Assembly (NCBI GenBank): GCA_001795385.1
Contig: MGOU01000006.1
Location: 1 to 59,665, forward strand
From: Clostridiales bacterium GWD2_32_19
GTDB lineage: Bacteria; Bacillota; Clostridia; Lachnospirales; UBA12420
DNA length: 59,665 nucleotides
Reading direction: 5' to 3'
Below, piece by piece: positions 45,262 through 54,627 of this stretch. Position 1 is the stretch's first letter. Every line of letters starts with the position of its first letter. Under the pieces are notes generated by a model. That model searched no databases, was not told where the DNA came from, and was given only the letters and a program-made list of their open reading frames with translations. A program made the position numbers and the translations under genes.

Positions 45262-46086
45262 ATGAATCGGGCTATTCGGGCTACATTGTTTATAATATTT
45301 GTTATTGCTTTGTTTTATACCGCACCTCGCTTTTTAAACAACACATTATGGGCAAGTATACATGTTAGTATAGCTGTAGAGGATATAATTACAAAGATAC
45401 TGATTGTAGTTTTACCTTGTTTAGCATATATATATATGTATAAAAGGGATATAAATATACGAGAATGTTTAAAACCCAATAAAATATCAATAAAGCAAAT
45501 AGTTATACTTGTTTTAATGGGATTTTTCATTCAGCCGTTTGCTATGCTTATCAGTAGTATAACAAGCCTATTTTTTGAAAATAAAGTAATAGAGTATATG
45601 AATGCATTTGTGGGAATACCATTTTGGCTTATTCTAATCTCGATGGCGATAATGCCAGCAATTATGGAAGAAGTGATGATGAGAGGTATAGTTTTGTATG
45701 AATCGAGGGATTTAGGTATTAAAACAGCAGCGATACTTAATGGCTTTCTGTTTGGACTCTTGCATAGGAATTTTTCACAGTTTTTTTATGCAGTTGTGTT
45801 AGGTATGCTATTTGTGTATATAGTAAGGATAACTAATTCTCTATATAGCACAATCATTATACATTTTATAATAAACGGTACACAAGTCGTTTTAATGCAA
45901 ATGATGCCTGTACAGAATATAATAGAAAGTAATGTCATTGAAGATATAGCCTTACTCCAAAAGATAAGTGGAATAGGTTTTATAGCAATTATTTGTATGA
46001 TATGTCTACCCATTTTTGTTTATCTGATTAAAGTTCTAATAAAAGTTTCAAAACACAAAAAAAGATTAAACAGCGAAATTGTTTAA
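45262..46086 (+). CDS. CPBP-family intramembrane metalloprotease (CAAX/Abi type)
   Basis: The polytopic protein of about 274 residues has some seven hydrophobic segments. The CPBP motif 1 is visible as MEEVMMRGIV near residue 137, then FGLLHRNFSQFF and IIIHFIING, supplying the Glu-Glu, Arg and two His of the active site. Bacterial members cleave membrane proteins or confer immunity to peptides. The start at ATG 45262 follows AGGGGTGG; the frame opens at a GTG 4 codons earlier. It sits at the end of a Tad-like locus that lacks a prepilin peptidase, so a processing role is conceivable but untested. Confidence 0.78.
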   Translation: MNRAIRATLFIIFVIALFYTAPRFLNNTLWASIHVSIAVEDIITKILIVVLPCLAYIYMYKRDINIRECLKPNKISIKQIVILVLMGFFIQPFAMLISSITSLFFENKVIEYMNAFVGIPFWLILISMAIMPAIMEEVMMRGIVLYESRDLGIKTAAILNGFLFGLLHRNFSQFFYAVVLGMLFVYIVRITNSLYSTIIIHFIINGTQVVLMQMMPVQNIIESNVIEDIALLQKISGIGFIAIICMICLPIFVYLIKVLIKVSKHKKRLNSEIV

Positions 46087-46101
46087 TCTTTTTTTGTGTT
46101 T
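46051..46101. terminator. 22-bp bidirectional terminator
   Basis: The arms 46051-46072 and 46080-46101 are perfect complements with A-runs and T-runs on both sides, so it can stop the protease transcript (overlapping its last codons) and the convergent AbrB-type transcript. It marks the right end of the plus-strand block. Confidence 0.92.
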
Positions 46102-46119
46102 AAAACAACATTACATTCC

Positions 46120-46404
46120 TTATAAAGTTGTTTTGTTAGGTCTACCTGTTATTTCAAATCCTGCTGCAATAGCCATAGCTTTAATAGCTTCTAATGATAC
46201 TTTCTTTCCATTATAGTCAATTAAGTCATCCATCGAACCTGTATGAACACAAGCAGGTTGGTATTTTTGTAGTATAACCCCGTGATCATTAACAAAGATT
46301 TCTAATGAATCTTTAACGTTTATATCTAAGTTACGTCTTAACTCAATAGGTAAAACAATTCTTCCTAATTCGTCAACTTTTCTAACAATTCCTGTAGATT
46401 TCAT
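46120..46404 (-). CDS. AbrB/SpoVT-family transition-state regulator
   Basis: The 94-residue protein has the AbrB DNA-binding swapped-hairpin domain at its N-terminus (STGIVRKVDELGRIVLPIELRRNL) and a short C-terminal dimerisation region. These regulators repress stationary-phase genes in spore formers. The start at 46404 follows AGGAGG; the longer open frame above it is promoter and leader. It has a clean promoter of its own and faces the end of the plus-strand block, so it could regulate that block, but no direct evidence exists. Confidence 0.9.
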   Translation of the reverse strand: MKSTGIVRKVDELGRIVLPIELRRNLDINVKDSLEIFVNDHGVILQKYQPACVHTGSMDDLIDYNGKKVSLEAIKAMAIAAGFEITGRPNKTTL

Positions 46405-46450
46405 ATAATAGCCTCCTAATAAAGTAAATTCAACAAAGTTTACATTTATT

Positions 46451-46479
46451 ATGATACCATATCTGTAATATAATGTCAA
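46451..46479 (-). promoter_or_regulatory. sigma-A promoter of the AbrB-type gene
   Basis: On the minus strand TTGACA and TATCAT are separated by 17 bases, about 40 bases before the start codon. Confidence 0.8.
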
Positions 46480-46541
46480 TAGGAAAAAAATAAATATAAT
46501 ATTATTTGTATAATTTTCTGGTTATTTGTAAAGTTATGGGA

Positions 46542-47657
46542 TTACTTCAAGTTTTCAGGATTTAAACATGCAAGTTCAGGTAGTATAAATAGGCCATCTT
46601 TGCGTATTAAGACATCATCAAAGTATATTTCTCCGCCACCGTACTCAGGTGTTTGTATTAATACCAAATCCCAGTGAATATCAGATTTATTACCGTTTGG
46701 GGCATTATCATAACAACAACCTGGGGTGAAGTGAATAGAGCCTGCAATTTTCTCATCAAATAATATTTCGCACATTGCTTTTGTTACATATGGGTTGACA
46801 CCAATTGCAAATTCGCCTACATATCTTGCGCCTTCATCGGTGTTAAATATTTTGTTGATTCTATCAGTGTTATTAGCTGTTGCATTTATTATTTTGCCAT
46901 CTTTAAATTCGAGGCGAACATTTTCAAATTTGAACCCTTGATATTCAGAAGGAGTGTTATAAGTTATTACGCCATTTATTGAGGTGCGTACAGGGGCTGT
47001 ATAGACTTCTCCATCTGGTATATTTAATTCGCCAGCACATTTAATGGCAGGGATTTCTTTAATTGAGAATGTTAAATCAGTATCCTTTGCTACGAGTCTA
47101 ACTTTATCTGTCTTTTCCATGAGAGCAACTAGTGGATCCATAGATGTTGACATCTTTGAGTAGTCTAGAGTACAAACTTTGTAATAAAATTCTTCAAATG
47201 CTTCTGAACTCATTTCAGCTTTTTGAGCAGTAGATGGAGATGGATACCGTAGCACAACCCATCTTGTTTTGGCCACGCGTATATCGTGGTGAACCTTACC
47301 GAAAATATGTTTTGTATATAGATCCATATTTGGTTGTGGCACATCTGAGTTTTCATATGAATTATTTTTATATCTTAGACCTACATAAGCATCCATGTTT
47401 GACATGACTGTCGCTTGATGAGTTGACTCCATAAGCATTTGTTCCTCAGAGCAACCAAGTAATAAAGTACGCTCAATAGTTTCGTCTACAAGGCGGACAA
47501 ACGGCAAACCACCTACATCATAAGTTTTTGCTATTATGGCATTAATTAAGTCCTTGCACTCAGTTGTAGATTCTATAAGAATCTTCTCGCCTTTTTTAAT
47601 TTTACATGAGTAGTTGACAATAACATCAGCTAATTTTAAATTTTCTACGCTTATCAT
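46542..47657 (-). CDS. M29-family metal-dependent aminopeptidase
   Basis: The 371-residue cytoplasmic enzyme resembles AmpS/PepS thermophilic aminopeptidases, which remove N-terminal residues using two metal ions. Typical segments are GELNIPDGEVYTAPV (acidic metal ligands), GEFAIGVNP, and the C-terminal NKSDIHWDLV with YGGGEIYFDDVLIRKDG. GGGGG precedes the ATG. A probable promoter (TATAAT with a weak TTCATA -35) lies about 60 bases upstream. It is a general peptide-turnover enzyme, with no evident link to the secretion block. Confidence 0.9.
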   Translation of the reverse strand: MISVENLKLADVIVNYSCKIKKGEKILIESTTECKDLINAIIAKTYDVGGLPFVRLVDETIERTLLLGCSEEQMLMESTHQATVMSNMDAYVGLRYKNNSYENSDVPQPNMDLYTKHIFGKVHHDIRVAKTRWVVLRYPSPSTAQKAEMSSEAFEEFYYKVCTLDYSKMSTSMDPLVALMEKTDKVRLVAKDTDLTFSIKEIPAIKCAGELNIPDGEVYTAPVRTSINGVITYNTPSEYQGFKFENVRLEFKDGKIINATANNTDRINKIFNTDEGARYVGEFAIGVNPYVTKAMCEILFDEKIAGSIHFTPGCCYDNAPNGNKSDIHWDLVLIQTPEYGGGEIYFDDVLIRKDGLFILPELACLNPENLK

Positions 47658-47850
47658 AAGAAACCCCCTAATTTAGATGTTTTATAATGATTAATAAATA
47701 TAACATTCATTATTATACCATATTAAGGTACTACTATGAAAGGTTTATATAAAATATTTTAGTTTTCAATTTGAATAAAACTACAAATCTAGCAAACAAT
47801 AGAAGTATGAGATAATGTAGAAGTTAGCATATAAGAAAGGAAGGTAGAAT

Positions 47851-48777
47851 ATGAAGGAAAGAAGAATTGGTTATATAATTTTAGTTAGTATAATGATAAT
47901 AGTTATAACAATATCAATTAATATAGTAAATCTTAGTATGGTTAATGTTGTGGCGTATACTTGGGGATCAAGAGGAACCATGGTGCAACAGATACAACAG
48001 AAGTTAATTGAATGGGGGTACTATAATAAGGAAGTTGATGGGGTGTATGGATATGATACATGGTATGCAGTGAAGACCTTTCAACAAAAGAACAATATAC
48101 TTGCAGACGGTATAGTTGGGAATGCTACTTTATCAAAGATGGGTATATTCTCAGGCAATGTTGCCTATGCAGCAACTGAAAAAGGCAATTTATATACTTG
48201 GGGTTCTACAGGTGAAAAGGTAAAAGAAATACAGAGGAAGCTGAAAGAATGGGATTATTACAATGGGGGAATAGATGGAGACTATGGATATAATACATGG
48301 CTTGCAGTTAGAAAGTTTCAAGGTAAGAATGGACTAAAGGTGGATGGTATTGCGGGAGGAAATACACTGGAAAAGATAGGGATAAGAACTAGCGCGAAAA
48401 CAAGTAAAAGTTCTGCTGGAAATGTAAGTAGAGATGTAAATATACTTGCAGCAGCAATACATGGGGAAGCTAGAGGTGAACCTTATGAGGGGATGGTCGC
48501 TGTGGGAGCGGTAATATTAAATAGAACTAAAAGTGGTAAATTTCCAAGTACTGTAGCAGGGGTTATATATCAACCAGGAGCTTTTGATGCTGTAGATGAT
48601 GGTCAGATAAATCTAGCACCAGGAAAGCAGGCTATAAGTGCTGCAAAGGACGCTCTAAGCGGTTGGGACCCATCTAGTGGCTGTATATATTACTGGAACC
48701 CAGCAACGGCTACAAGCAAGTGGATATGGTCAAGAGATATAGTCGCAAAGATAGGAAATCATTACTTTGGTAAGTGA
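47851..48777 (+). CDS. sleB: spore cortex-lytic enzyme SleB
   Basis: The 308-residue protein has an N-terminal membrane or signal segment (about 8-30), two peptidoglycan-binding type 1 domains (about 43-105 and 120-180, each with WGYYN/WDYYNG...DGxYGYxTW), and a C-terminal SleB/CwlJ hydrolase domain with HGEARGEPYEGMVAV near 213. SleB degrades cortex muramic-delta-lactam peptidoglycan during germination. AAGGAAGG precedes the ATG. The doubled binding domain is more than the single copy in Bacillus SleB. It is paired with ypeB. Confidence 0.9.
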   Translation: MKERRIGYIILVSIMIIVITISINIVNLSMVNVVAYTWGSRGTMVQQIQQKLIEWGYYNKEVDGVYGYDTWYAVKTFQQKNNILADGIVGNATLSKMGIFSGNVAYAATEKGNLYTWGSTGEKVKEIQRKLKEWDYYNGGIDGDYGYNTWLAVRKFQGKNGLKVDGIAGGNTLEKIGIRTSAKTSKSSAGNVSRDVNILAAAIHGEARGEPYEGMVAVGAVILNRTKSGKFPSTVAGVIYQPGAFDAVDDGQINLAPGKQAISAAKDALSGWDPSSGCIYYWNPATATSKWIWSRDIVAKIGNHYFGK

Positions 48778-48874
48778 TAATAATTAGTTTTTGAATGTGG
48801 AATTATGAGTTTAGGCATTCGGCTTTCGATACACATTTCAAAGGCAAGCAGTAAAACAAGAGGAGAGATTAACA

Positions 48875-50335
48875 ATGCCAGATAAAAAGATAGAAGATAG
48901 ACAAACAAATAAGGATAATTTCTTACTTAGGTTAAAGAAAAAGTTATCAGATAGACATATTTATAGTGTATTTGTTGTAATAATTGCAGTTATGATTGGA
49001 ATAGGAGTATATATATATAAAGAAAAAGCAAACTACGAGACATACTTACAAAATACTTTCCAAAATTCTTTTTATGAAGGAGCAAAGTATATAGATGATG
49101 TCGATAATTTGCTAGCAAAGATAAATGTAACAAATAAACCTAACCAAAGAGTAAAAATATTTACTGATTTATATAGAGAGGCAGCTTCTGCCCAGACTAA
49201 TATGGGTAGACTTCCATATAATCAAGAAACAATGTCCACAGTGTTAAAATTTTTAACTCAACTTAGTGATTTTTCATATGCTATGCTTATAAAGTCGGCA
49301 GATAATCAGGACCTAACTAAGGAAGAGGTAAAACAGATAAATGATTTATCAAAGTATGCAACGGTTTTATCAACTAAAATGGCACAAATAAAGCAAGATG
49401 TTAGTGATGGAAATAGGATAAACTGGGGTGAAATACAAAAAGAAGGAGAGCAGACTATGAATATGAAAGGGTCTGCATCAACAAAGGCAGTAGCAGGTTC
49501 TATTTCAGGAGTGAAGAAAGATTTTCAGAATTATCCTACACTAATATATGATGGTCCATTCTCTGATCACATACAAAAGATGGAGCCAGAGTTTCTGAAA
49601 GACAAAGCATATATAAAAAAAGATGAAGCATTAAAAATAGCAAAAGATTTTATAGGACAAGACAAAATATCTAAAATAGATATGACATTTGTAACAGACA
49701 CTAAACAAAAATATGTAATACCAGTGTATAGGTTTGCAGCAAAAATGAAGAATGATACTAATAAAGAAAGAGATTATAGCGTGATTCTAGACATAACACA
49801 GCAGGGGGGCAAGCCTTTGTGGATGTTAAATTATAATGAGATACCACAAACTAACAAAGAATTAAAGCTAGAAGATTTAAGTGCTAAGACAAAGGACTTT
49901 CTTAATAATAAAGGATATCCTAATATGGAAGTAAACTATTATGAAATAGTCGACGGTGCAGTTGTTTTTAATTTTGCCTATGAGCAGGATGGTGTTACTA
50001 TATATTCAGATTTAATAAAGGTAAAAGTCTCGCTTGTAGATGGTGATGTGGTTGGCTTCGAATCACAAGGATATGCGATGACACATAAAGAAAGAGAGTT
50101 ACCGATACCAAAAATAACTGCGGAACAAGCAAAGAAAGAAGTGAGCAACACATTTAAAATAGAAAGGGTAAAATTAACATTAATACCACTGAATTCAAAG
50201 AGAGAAGTATTATGCTATGAGCTAAAAGGGAAAAACGGAGAAAAAGATTTTCTGGTGTATGTAAATGCTTTGACGGGTAAACATGAAAATATATTAGAAG
50301 TTATAAAGAATGAAAATGGAGTGTTTACACAATAA
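48875..50335 (+). CDS. ypeB: germination protein YpeB
   Basis: The 486-residue protein has one N-terminal transmembrane helix (about 32-52), a helical region, and PepSY/YPEB repeats in the C-terminal half (for example KKDEALKIAKDFIG, ITAEQAKKEVSNTF). YpeB is needed to store and stabilise SleB in the spore. The pairing with sleB 97 bases upstream is the standard operon. GAGGAGAG precedes the ATG. Together they show that the organism makes endospores. Confidence 0.93.
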   Translation: MPDKKIEDRQTNKDNFLLRLKKKLSDRHIYSVFVVIIAVMIGIGVYIYKEKANYETYLQNTFQNSFYEGAKYIDDVDNLLAKINVTNKPNQRVKIFTDLYREAASAQTNMGRLPYNQETMSTVLKFLTQLSDFSYAMLIKSADNQDLTKEEVKQINDLSKYATVLSTKMAQIKQDVSDGNRINWGEIQKEGEQTMNMKGSASTKAVAGSISGVKKDFQNYPTLIYDGPFSDHIQKMEPEFLKDKAYIKKDEALKIAKDFIGQDKISKIDMTFVTDTKQKYVIPVYRFAAKMKNDTNKERDYSVILDITQQGGKPLWMLNYNEIPQTNKELKLEDLSAKTKDFLNNKGYPNMEVNYYEIVDGAVVFNFAYEQDGVTIYSDLIKVKVSLVDGDVVGFESQGYAMTHKERELPIPKITAEQAKKEVSNTFKIERVKLTLIPLNSKREVLCYELKGKNGEKDFLVYVNALTGKHENILEVIKNENGVFTQ

Positions 50336-50367
50336 AAAAGAATGGCTATTGTTTAGCCATTCTTTTT
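50335..50367. terminator. bidirectional terminator between ypeB and mnmG
   Basis: The 14-bp perfect stem aaaaagaatggcta with its complement and a 5-base loop has A- and T-runs at its edges. It overlaps the last codons of mnmG and serves the convergent ypeB transcript. Confidence 0.88.
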
Positions 50368-52235
50368 ACTTGCTCTAAATAGATAAGAAGTACAGATATA
50401 TCAGCGGGTGAAACACCTGATATTCTGGATGCTTGGCCTACCGAGGTAGGCTTTATTTCGTTTAGTTTTTGTATTGCTTCAGTTCTTAAGCTGGGTATTT
50501 TCGAGTAGTCGATTTCTATTGATAAAAGCTTTCTTTCGAGTTTTTTAAAGTGGTCTACTTGTTCTTTTTGTTTTTGTACATACCCTTCATATTTAAAGAA
50601 TATGTTTATTTGATCTACGATATCTTCGGTGAGATCTGGACGTTCTTTATCAATTAGTGCAAGCATTTCATAGGTTAACTCAGGGCGTCTTATTAAGCTT
50701 GAAAGAGTTATACCTGATACAAGTTCTACACTATTATTTGCTTTAAGGAAGTCCTGAATCTCAGGTTTGGTTCCTACGTGAGTAGTTTCTAGCCTATCTA
50801 CTTCTTGAGCAATTACTTGTTTTTTATGCAAGAATCTTTGATATCTATCTTCAGGTATTAAACCGACATCATGACCTTTTTCTAACAGACGCATATCTGC
50901 ATTATCTTGTCTGAGAAGTAGTCTATATTCGGCACGTGAAGTCATCATTCTATAGGGCTCTTCAGTACCTTTTGTTACAAGGTCGTCTATAAGCACACCG
51001 ATATAAGCATCAGAACGATCAAGTATGAGAGGATCTTTGTTTTCTATCTTCATAGCCGCATTAATACCTGCTATAATGCCTTGTGCAGCAGCTTCTTCAT
51101 ATCCTGAACTTCCGTTAATTTGACCTGCGGTAAAAAGACCTTCAACATTTTTAAGTTCGAGAGATAATTTGAGTTGAGTAGGATTAATGCAATCATATTC
51201 TATTGCGTAGCCGATTCTCGTAACTTCACAGTTTTCGAGCCCTGATACAGTTCGAAGCATATCTATTTGCACATCTTCAGGTAATGAAGATGACATGCCT
51301 TGAACATATATTTCATTGCTATTTTCACCTTCAGGTTCAAGAAAGATTTGGTGACGCTCTTTATCCTGAAATCTAACGAGCTTGGTTTCAATAGATGGAC
51401 AGTATCTCGGACCAACACCTGCAATACTCCCATTATATAAAGGTGATCGGTTTAGATTATCAAGAATTACTTTGTGAGTATTAGCATTAGTATATGTTAG
51501 ATGACAAGGTAATTGTTCACGAGAGATAACTTTTCCGTAGTTTTCAAAAGAAAAAGGAATTACTTTTTCATCACCCGGGTGCATATCTATTTTTGAAAAG
51601 TCTATAGTGTTTTTATCGATACGGCAGGGAGTTCCAGTCTTGAAACGATAGATTTCAATGCCTAAGTCGATAAGAGAATCGGTCAAATAATTTGCTGACT
51701 GTAGACCACATGGGCCACTATTTACAGTATAATCTCCTGTGATGCAAATAGATTTAAGATATGTTCCGGTCGCAAGAATTATACATTTAGCTTTATATAT
51801 TGAATCAGTAGCAGTTCTAACACCGGTAACTTTGCTGTTTTCTGATAAAATTTGTACAACTTCACCTTGCTTTAATTTTAGATTAGGTGTGTTTGTAACA
51901 ATCTTTGTCATTTCTTCGCTGTATCTTTTTTTGTCAGCTTGTGCACGTAAGGAGTGAACAGCTGGTCCTTTGCTTGTGTTGAGCATTTTTATTTGGAGGT
52001 ATGTTTTATCTATATTTTTCCCCATCTCACCACCAAGAGCGTCGAGTTCGCGCACTAAGTGACCCTTACTAGTACCACCTATGCTGGGGTTGCAAGCCAT
52101 CATGGCTACACTATCTAAATTTATGGCAAACAGTATCGTACTGTGTCCAAGTCTTGCGGTAGCAAGCGCAGCTTCACAACCTGCATGTCCTGCACCAACT
52201 ACGATAACATCTACTTCATCTGCTATATATGGCAT
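50346..52235 (-). CDS. mnmG: tRNA uridine-5-carboxymethylaminomethyl modification enzyme MnmG
   Basis: This FAD-binding protein of about 629 residues (GidA) works with MnmE to modify U34 of certain tRNAs. The dinucleotide-binding motif [19 protein letters not shown] is at the N-terminus, with [23 protein letters not shown] and the conserved [18 protein letters not shown] near residue 450. I chose ATG 52235, which has AAGGA about 10 bases upstream; the frame opens at GTG 52244. In other Firmicutes rsmG follows immediately; here ypeB and the secretion-like block intervene. Confidence 0.96.
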   Translation of the reverse strand: MPYIADEVDVIVVGAGHAGCEAALATARLGHSTILFAINLDSVAMMACNPSIGGTSKGHLVRELDALGGEMGKNIDKTYLQIKMLNTSKGPAVHSLRAQADKKRYSEEMTKIVTNTPNLKLKQGEVVQILSENSKVTGVRTATDSIYKAKCIILATGTYLKSICITGDYTVNSGPCGLQSANYLTDSLIDLGIEIYRFKTGTPCRIDKNTIDFSKIDMHPGDEKVIPFSFENYGKVISREQLPCHLTYTNANTHKVILDNLNRSPLYNGSIAGVGPRYCPSIETKLVRFQDKERHQIFLEPEGENSNEIYVQGMSSSLPEDVQIDMLRTVSGLENCEVTRIGYAIEYDCINPTQLKLSLELKNVEGLFTAGQINGSSGYEEAAAQGIIAGINAAMKIENKDPLILDRSDAYIGVLIDDLVTKGTEEPYRMMTSRAEYRLLLRQDNADMRLLEKGHDVGLIPEDRYQRFLHKKQVIAQEVDRLETTHVGTKPEIQDFLKANNSVELVSGITLSSLIRRPELTYEMLALIDKERPDLTEDIVDQINIFFKYEGYVQKQKEQVDHFKKLERKLLSIEIDYSKIPSLRTEAIQKLNEIKPTSVGQASRISGVSPADISVLLIYLEQVKRMAKQ

Positions 52236-52352
52236 GAAAATCACATCCTTTTAAGTTGTATATAAGAAGGAAAAAATTAAAAAATCCCTGTTTATTATAC
52301 TATTATATAATAAAACAAAGAAATCGTCAAATGGTAATAAAATATTTGTTTT

Positions 52353-52506
52353 TAATATCTCAGGGTCAATTCCCCGCAGCTCTGCTGCGAGCTAAATTTG
52401 TCATTGCGAGGAACGAAGCAATCTCGTTCTTTAAAAGACAAAAGAGAGATTGCTTCGTTCCTCGCAATGACAACATGATACCCCGTCCCCCTGCGAAGGG
52501 GAGGAA
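52353..52506. repeat. palindromic intergenic repeat, copy 3
   Basis: It runs from taatatctcagggtcaatt to ctgcgaaggggaggaacc. The centre is the near-perfect inverted repeat cattgcgaggaacgaagc... with a loop containing ttctttaaaagacaaaag, the same as in copy 2. It lies between mnmE and mnmG, which are usually adjacent, and would form a strong RNA hairpin within their transcript. Confidence 0.88.
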
Positions 52507-52515
52507 CCGAAAAGT

Positions 52516-53895
52516 TTATTTACCTAAACAGAATCTGCTAAAGATACTGTGTATTATATCTTCGCTTACTGATTCTCCTGTTATCTCGCCTAAATATCGA
52601 TATGCATTTTGCAAGTCAATAGCTAGAAGCTCTTGAGTATGAAGGAGTTTTATACTAGTTAAGACATTAGATAGGCTTTCCTCAGCCTTATTTAATGCAT
52701 TCTTGTGTCTTACATTTGTTAAAATAACTTCATTGTTTACATCAATTTCGCCGGACATAAATATTTTCTTTATTGTTTTCTCAAGATCATCAAGTCCTGT
52801 GTTTTGTGTAATAGAAAGCTTTATGATAGGAACATTATTTATGGAGTCACCAAGAATAGAAAAGTCAATAGCCTCGGGTAAGTCGGATTTATTTAAAATT
52901 ATTATATGTTTTTTATCTTTTATTCTTTCTAAGATGCTAATATCTTCGTCTGATATGGGTGATGAGTTATCTAGAATAAATAAAATCAGCTCAGCTGAAT
53001 CAATCGCTCTTCTTGATAGATCAACGCCTATTTTCTCAACAACATCTTCTGTTTCACGGATACCTGCTGTATCAACGAGTTTTAGAGGAATTCCATGTAA
53101 GTTAACATATTCTTCAATTAAATCTCTAGTAGTACCAGGTATATCAGTTACAATAGCTCGCTGTTCGCCAATTAAGGCATTGAGTAGAGAAGACTTGCCA
53201 ACATTTGGCTTTCCTACTATTGCAGTTGAGATACCTTCACGAATTATTTTACCTGTATCCGAAGTTGTGAGTAATGATTTTATTTCAGTGTTTATTTGGA
53301 TGACGGTAGTTTCTATTGTATCAATAGATAGCTGCTCAATATCGTATTCGGGATAATCTATATTTACTTCTATGTGAGAAAGTAAATCTGCAACGCTATT
53401 TTTAAGAGCAGATATTTTATGAGATAGAGAGCCCTCAAGTTGATTTACGGCAGATTGGCGTGAAAGGTCTGTTTTAGCAGTTATTAAGTCAATTACGGAC
53501 TCTGCTTGTGACAAATCGAGTCTTCCGTTTAAGAACGCACGCTTGGTAAATTCACCGGGTTCTGCGAGGTCAGCACCATATTTAAGAACTGCATCAAGTA
53601 CTCTTTGTGTAGGAATAATACCGCCGTGGCAGTTTATTTCAACAATATCCTCCTTGGTGTAAGTATTAGGCTTTTTCATCACAGATACAAGCACTTCGTC
53701 AATAGTTTTGCCTTCATCAGCAATTATTCCAAAGTGAATGGTATGGGATTTTGCTTCTGATATATCCTTTGTATGTTTAGGTACAAATATTTTTTTAATG
53801 ATAGTAAATGCATTCTCACCACTTATCCTAATAATAGATATACCGCCACTCCCAACAGGGGTGGATATTGCTGCAACAGTTAAGCTGTTTTCCAT
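52516..53895 (-). CDS. mnmE: tRNA modification GTPase MnmE
   Basis: At 459 residues this is a full-length MnmE (TrmE). It has an N-terminal tetrahydrofolate-binding domain, a helical domain, an inserted G domain (GKPNVGKSSLLNAL near 224, DIPGTTRD, DTAGIRETED), and the invariant C-terminal FCLGK that carries the catalytic cysteine. It forms the MnmEG complex with mnmG. TAGGAGGT precedes the ATG. Confidence 0.97.
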   Translation of the reverse strand: MENSLTVAAISTPVGSGGISIIRISGENAFTIIKKIFVPKHTKDISEAKSHTIHFGIIADEGKTIDEVLVSVMKKPNTYTKEDIVEINCHGGIIPTQRVLDAVLKYGADLAEPGEFTKRAFLNGRLDLSQAESVIDLITAKTDLSRQSAVNQLEGSLSHKISALKNSVADLLSHIEVNIDYPEYDIEQLSIDTIETTVIQINTEIKSLLTTSDTGKIIREGISTAIVGKPNVGKSSLLNALIGEQRAIVTDIPGTTRDLIEEYVNLHGIPLKLVDTAGIRETEDVVEKIGVDLSRRAIDSAELILFILDNSSPISDEDISILERIKDKKHIIILNKSDLPEAIDFSILGDSINNVPIIKLSITQNTGLDDLEKTIKKIFMSGEIDVNNEVILTNVRHKNALNKAEESLSNVLTSIKLLHTQELLAIDLQNAYRYLGEITGESVSEDIIHSIFSRFCLGK

Positions 53896-54003
53896 AAATA
53901 ATGACCTCCTAAGTAAACTTTTGACACTATCGAAAAATAAGATCTTTCACTACTATCATCTAGTGTAGTGAAAGATCCATTTTCAGATATCAGTAACTAA
54001 TAT

Positions 54004-54627
54004 CTACCCCACATACTCCACTGCGACTTTTCTATCCGGTTCGTCGCCGATGCTTGAAGTTTTAATGTTTTTAGTATTTTGTAGTGCCGCGTGTATAATT
54101 TTTCTTTCTTGTGATTTCATTGGCTCAAAAACATAGGTAGTCTTTGAGTTTTTAACTTTTACTGCAATATTTTGGGCTAGTCTTTGTAAAGTTTCACGCC
54201 TTGTTTGCAAGTAGTTTCCTATATTCAAAGTGATATATAAATGATAAGGACTCTGTCTGTTTATTGAAAGATTAATTAAATGCTCTAGAGCATTTAGAGT
54301 GCTACCGTGTTTACCTATGAGGTAACCGAGACCTTCATCTTTTATTTCTACGAGAACATGTGAATCCGACTGCTTAATAACTTCTACTTGTGAATTAATA
54401 TTCATATTTTTTAAATAAGAATACATCAGCGTTTCTATAGTACTAATGGTATCAAATTTTGGGTAAACCTTCACAGAAGCATCTTTTTTTCCAAAGAGAC
54501 CTAAAAATCCAGCTGAACCTTCACTTAGAATTTTAACATCTACCTTTTCGAGAGTAGTTTTTAGTTCTTCTAAAGCTAAGCCTATAGCCTCATTTACGCT
54601 TTTTCCTTGTTTTATTATGTACTTCAT
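54004..54627 (-). CDS. khpB: RNA-binding protein KhpB/Jag
   Basis: The product of about 207 residues has the Jag N-terminal domain (MKYIIKQGKSVNEAIGLAL), a KH domain with GYLIGKHGSTLNALEHLINL, and an R3H domain (RRETLQRLAQNIA...RKIIHAALQ). KhpB binds many small RNAs and mRNAs and affects cell division. The ATG at 54627 follows GGGTGGTG, and it lies inside the 3-prime end of yidC (38-base overlap), indicating translational coupling. Confidence 0.94.
   Translation of the reverse strand: MKYIIKQGKSVNEAIGLALEELKTTLEKVDVKILSEGSAGFLGLFGKKDASVKVYPKFDTISTIETLMYSYLKNMNINSQVEVIKQSDSHVLVEIKDEGLGYLIGKHGSTLNALEHLINLSINRQSPYHLYITLNIGNYLQTRRETLQRLAQNIAVKVKNSKTTYVFEPMKSQERKIIHAALQNTKNIKTSSIGDEPDRKVAVEYVG

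Noticed and set aside
47772-47803. Sigma-G type promoter before sleB
   Set aside because: A TGAATA -35-like sequence is present, but no convincing CATACTA-like -10 is found at the right spacing, so it is not listed as a feature.
53054-53066. Possible fourth parS inside mnmE (tgtttcacgg)
   Set aside because: Only half of the palindrome is present; the other arm does not match.
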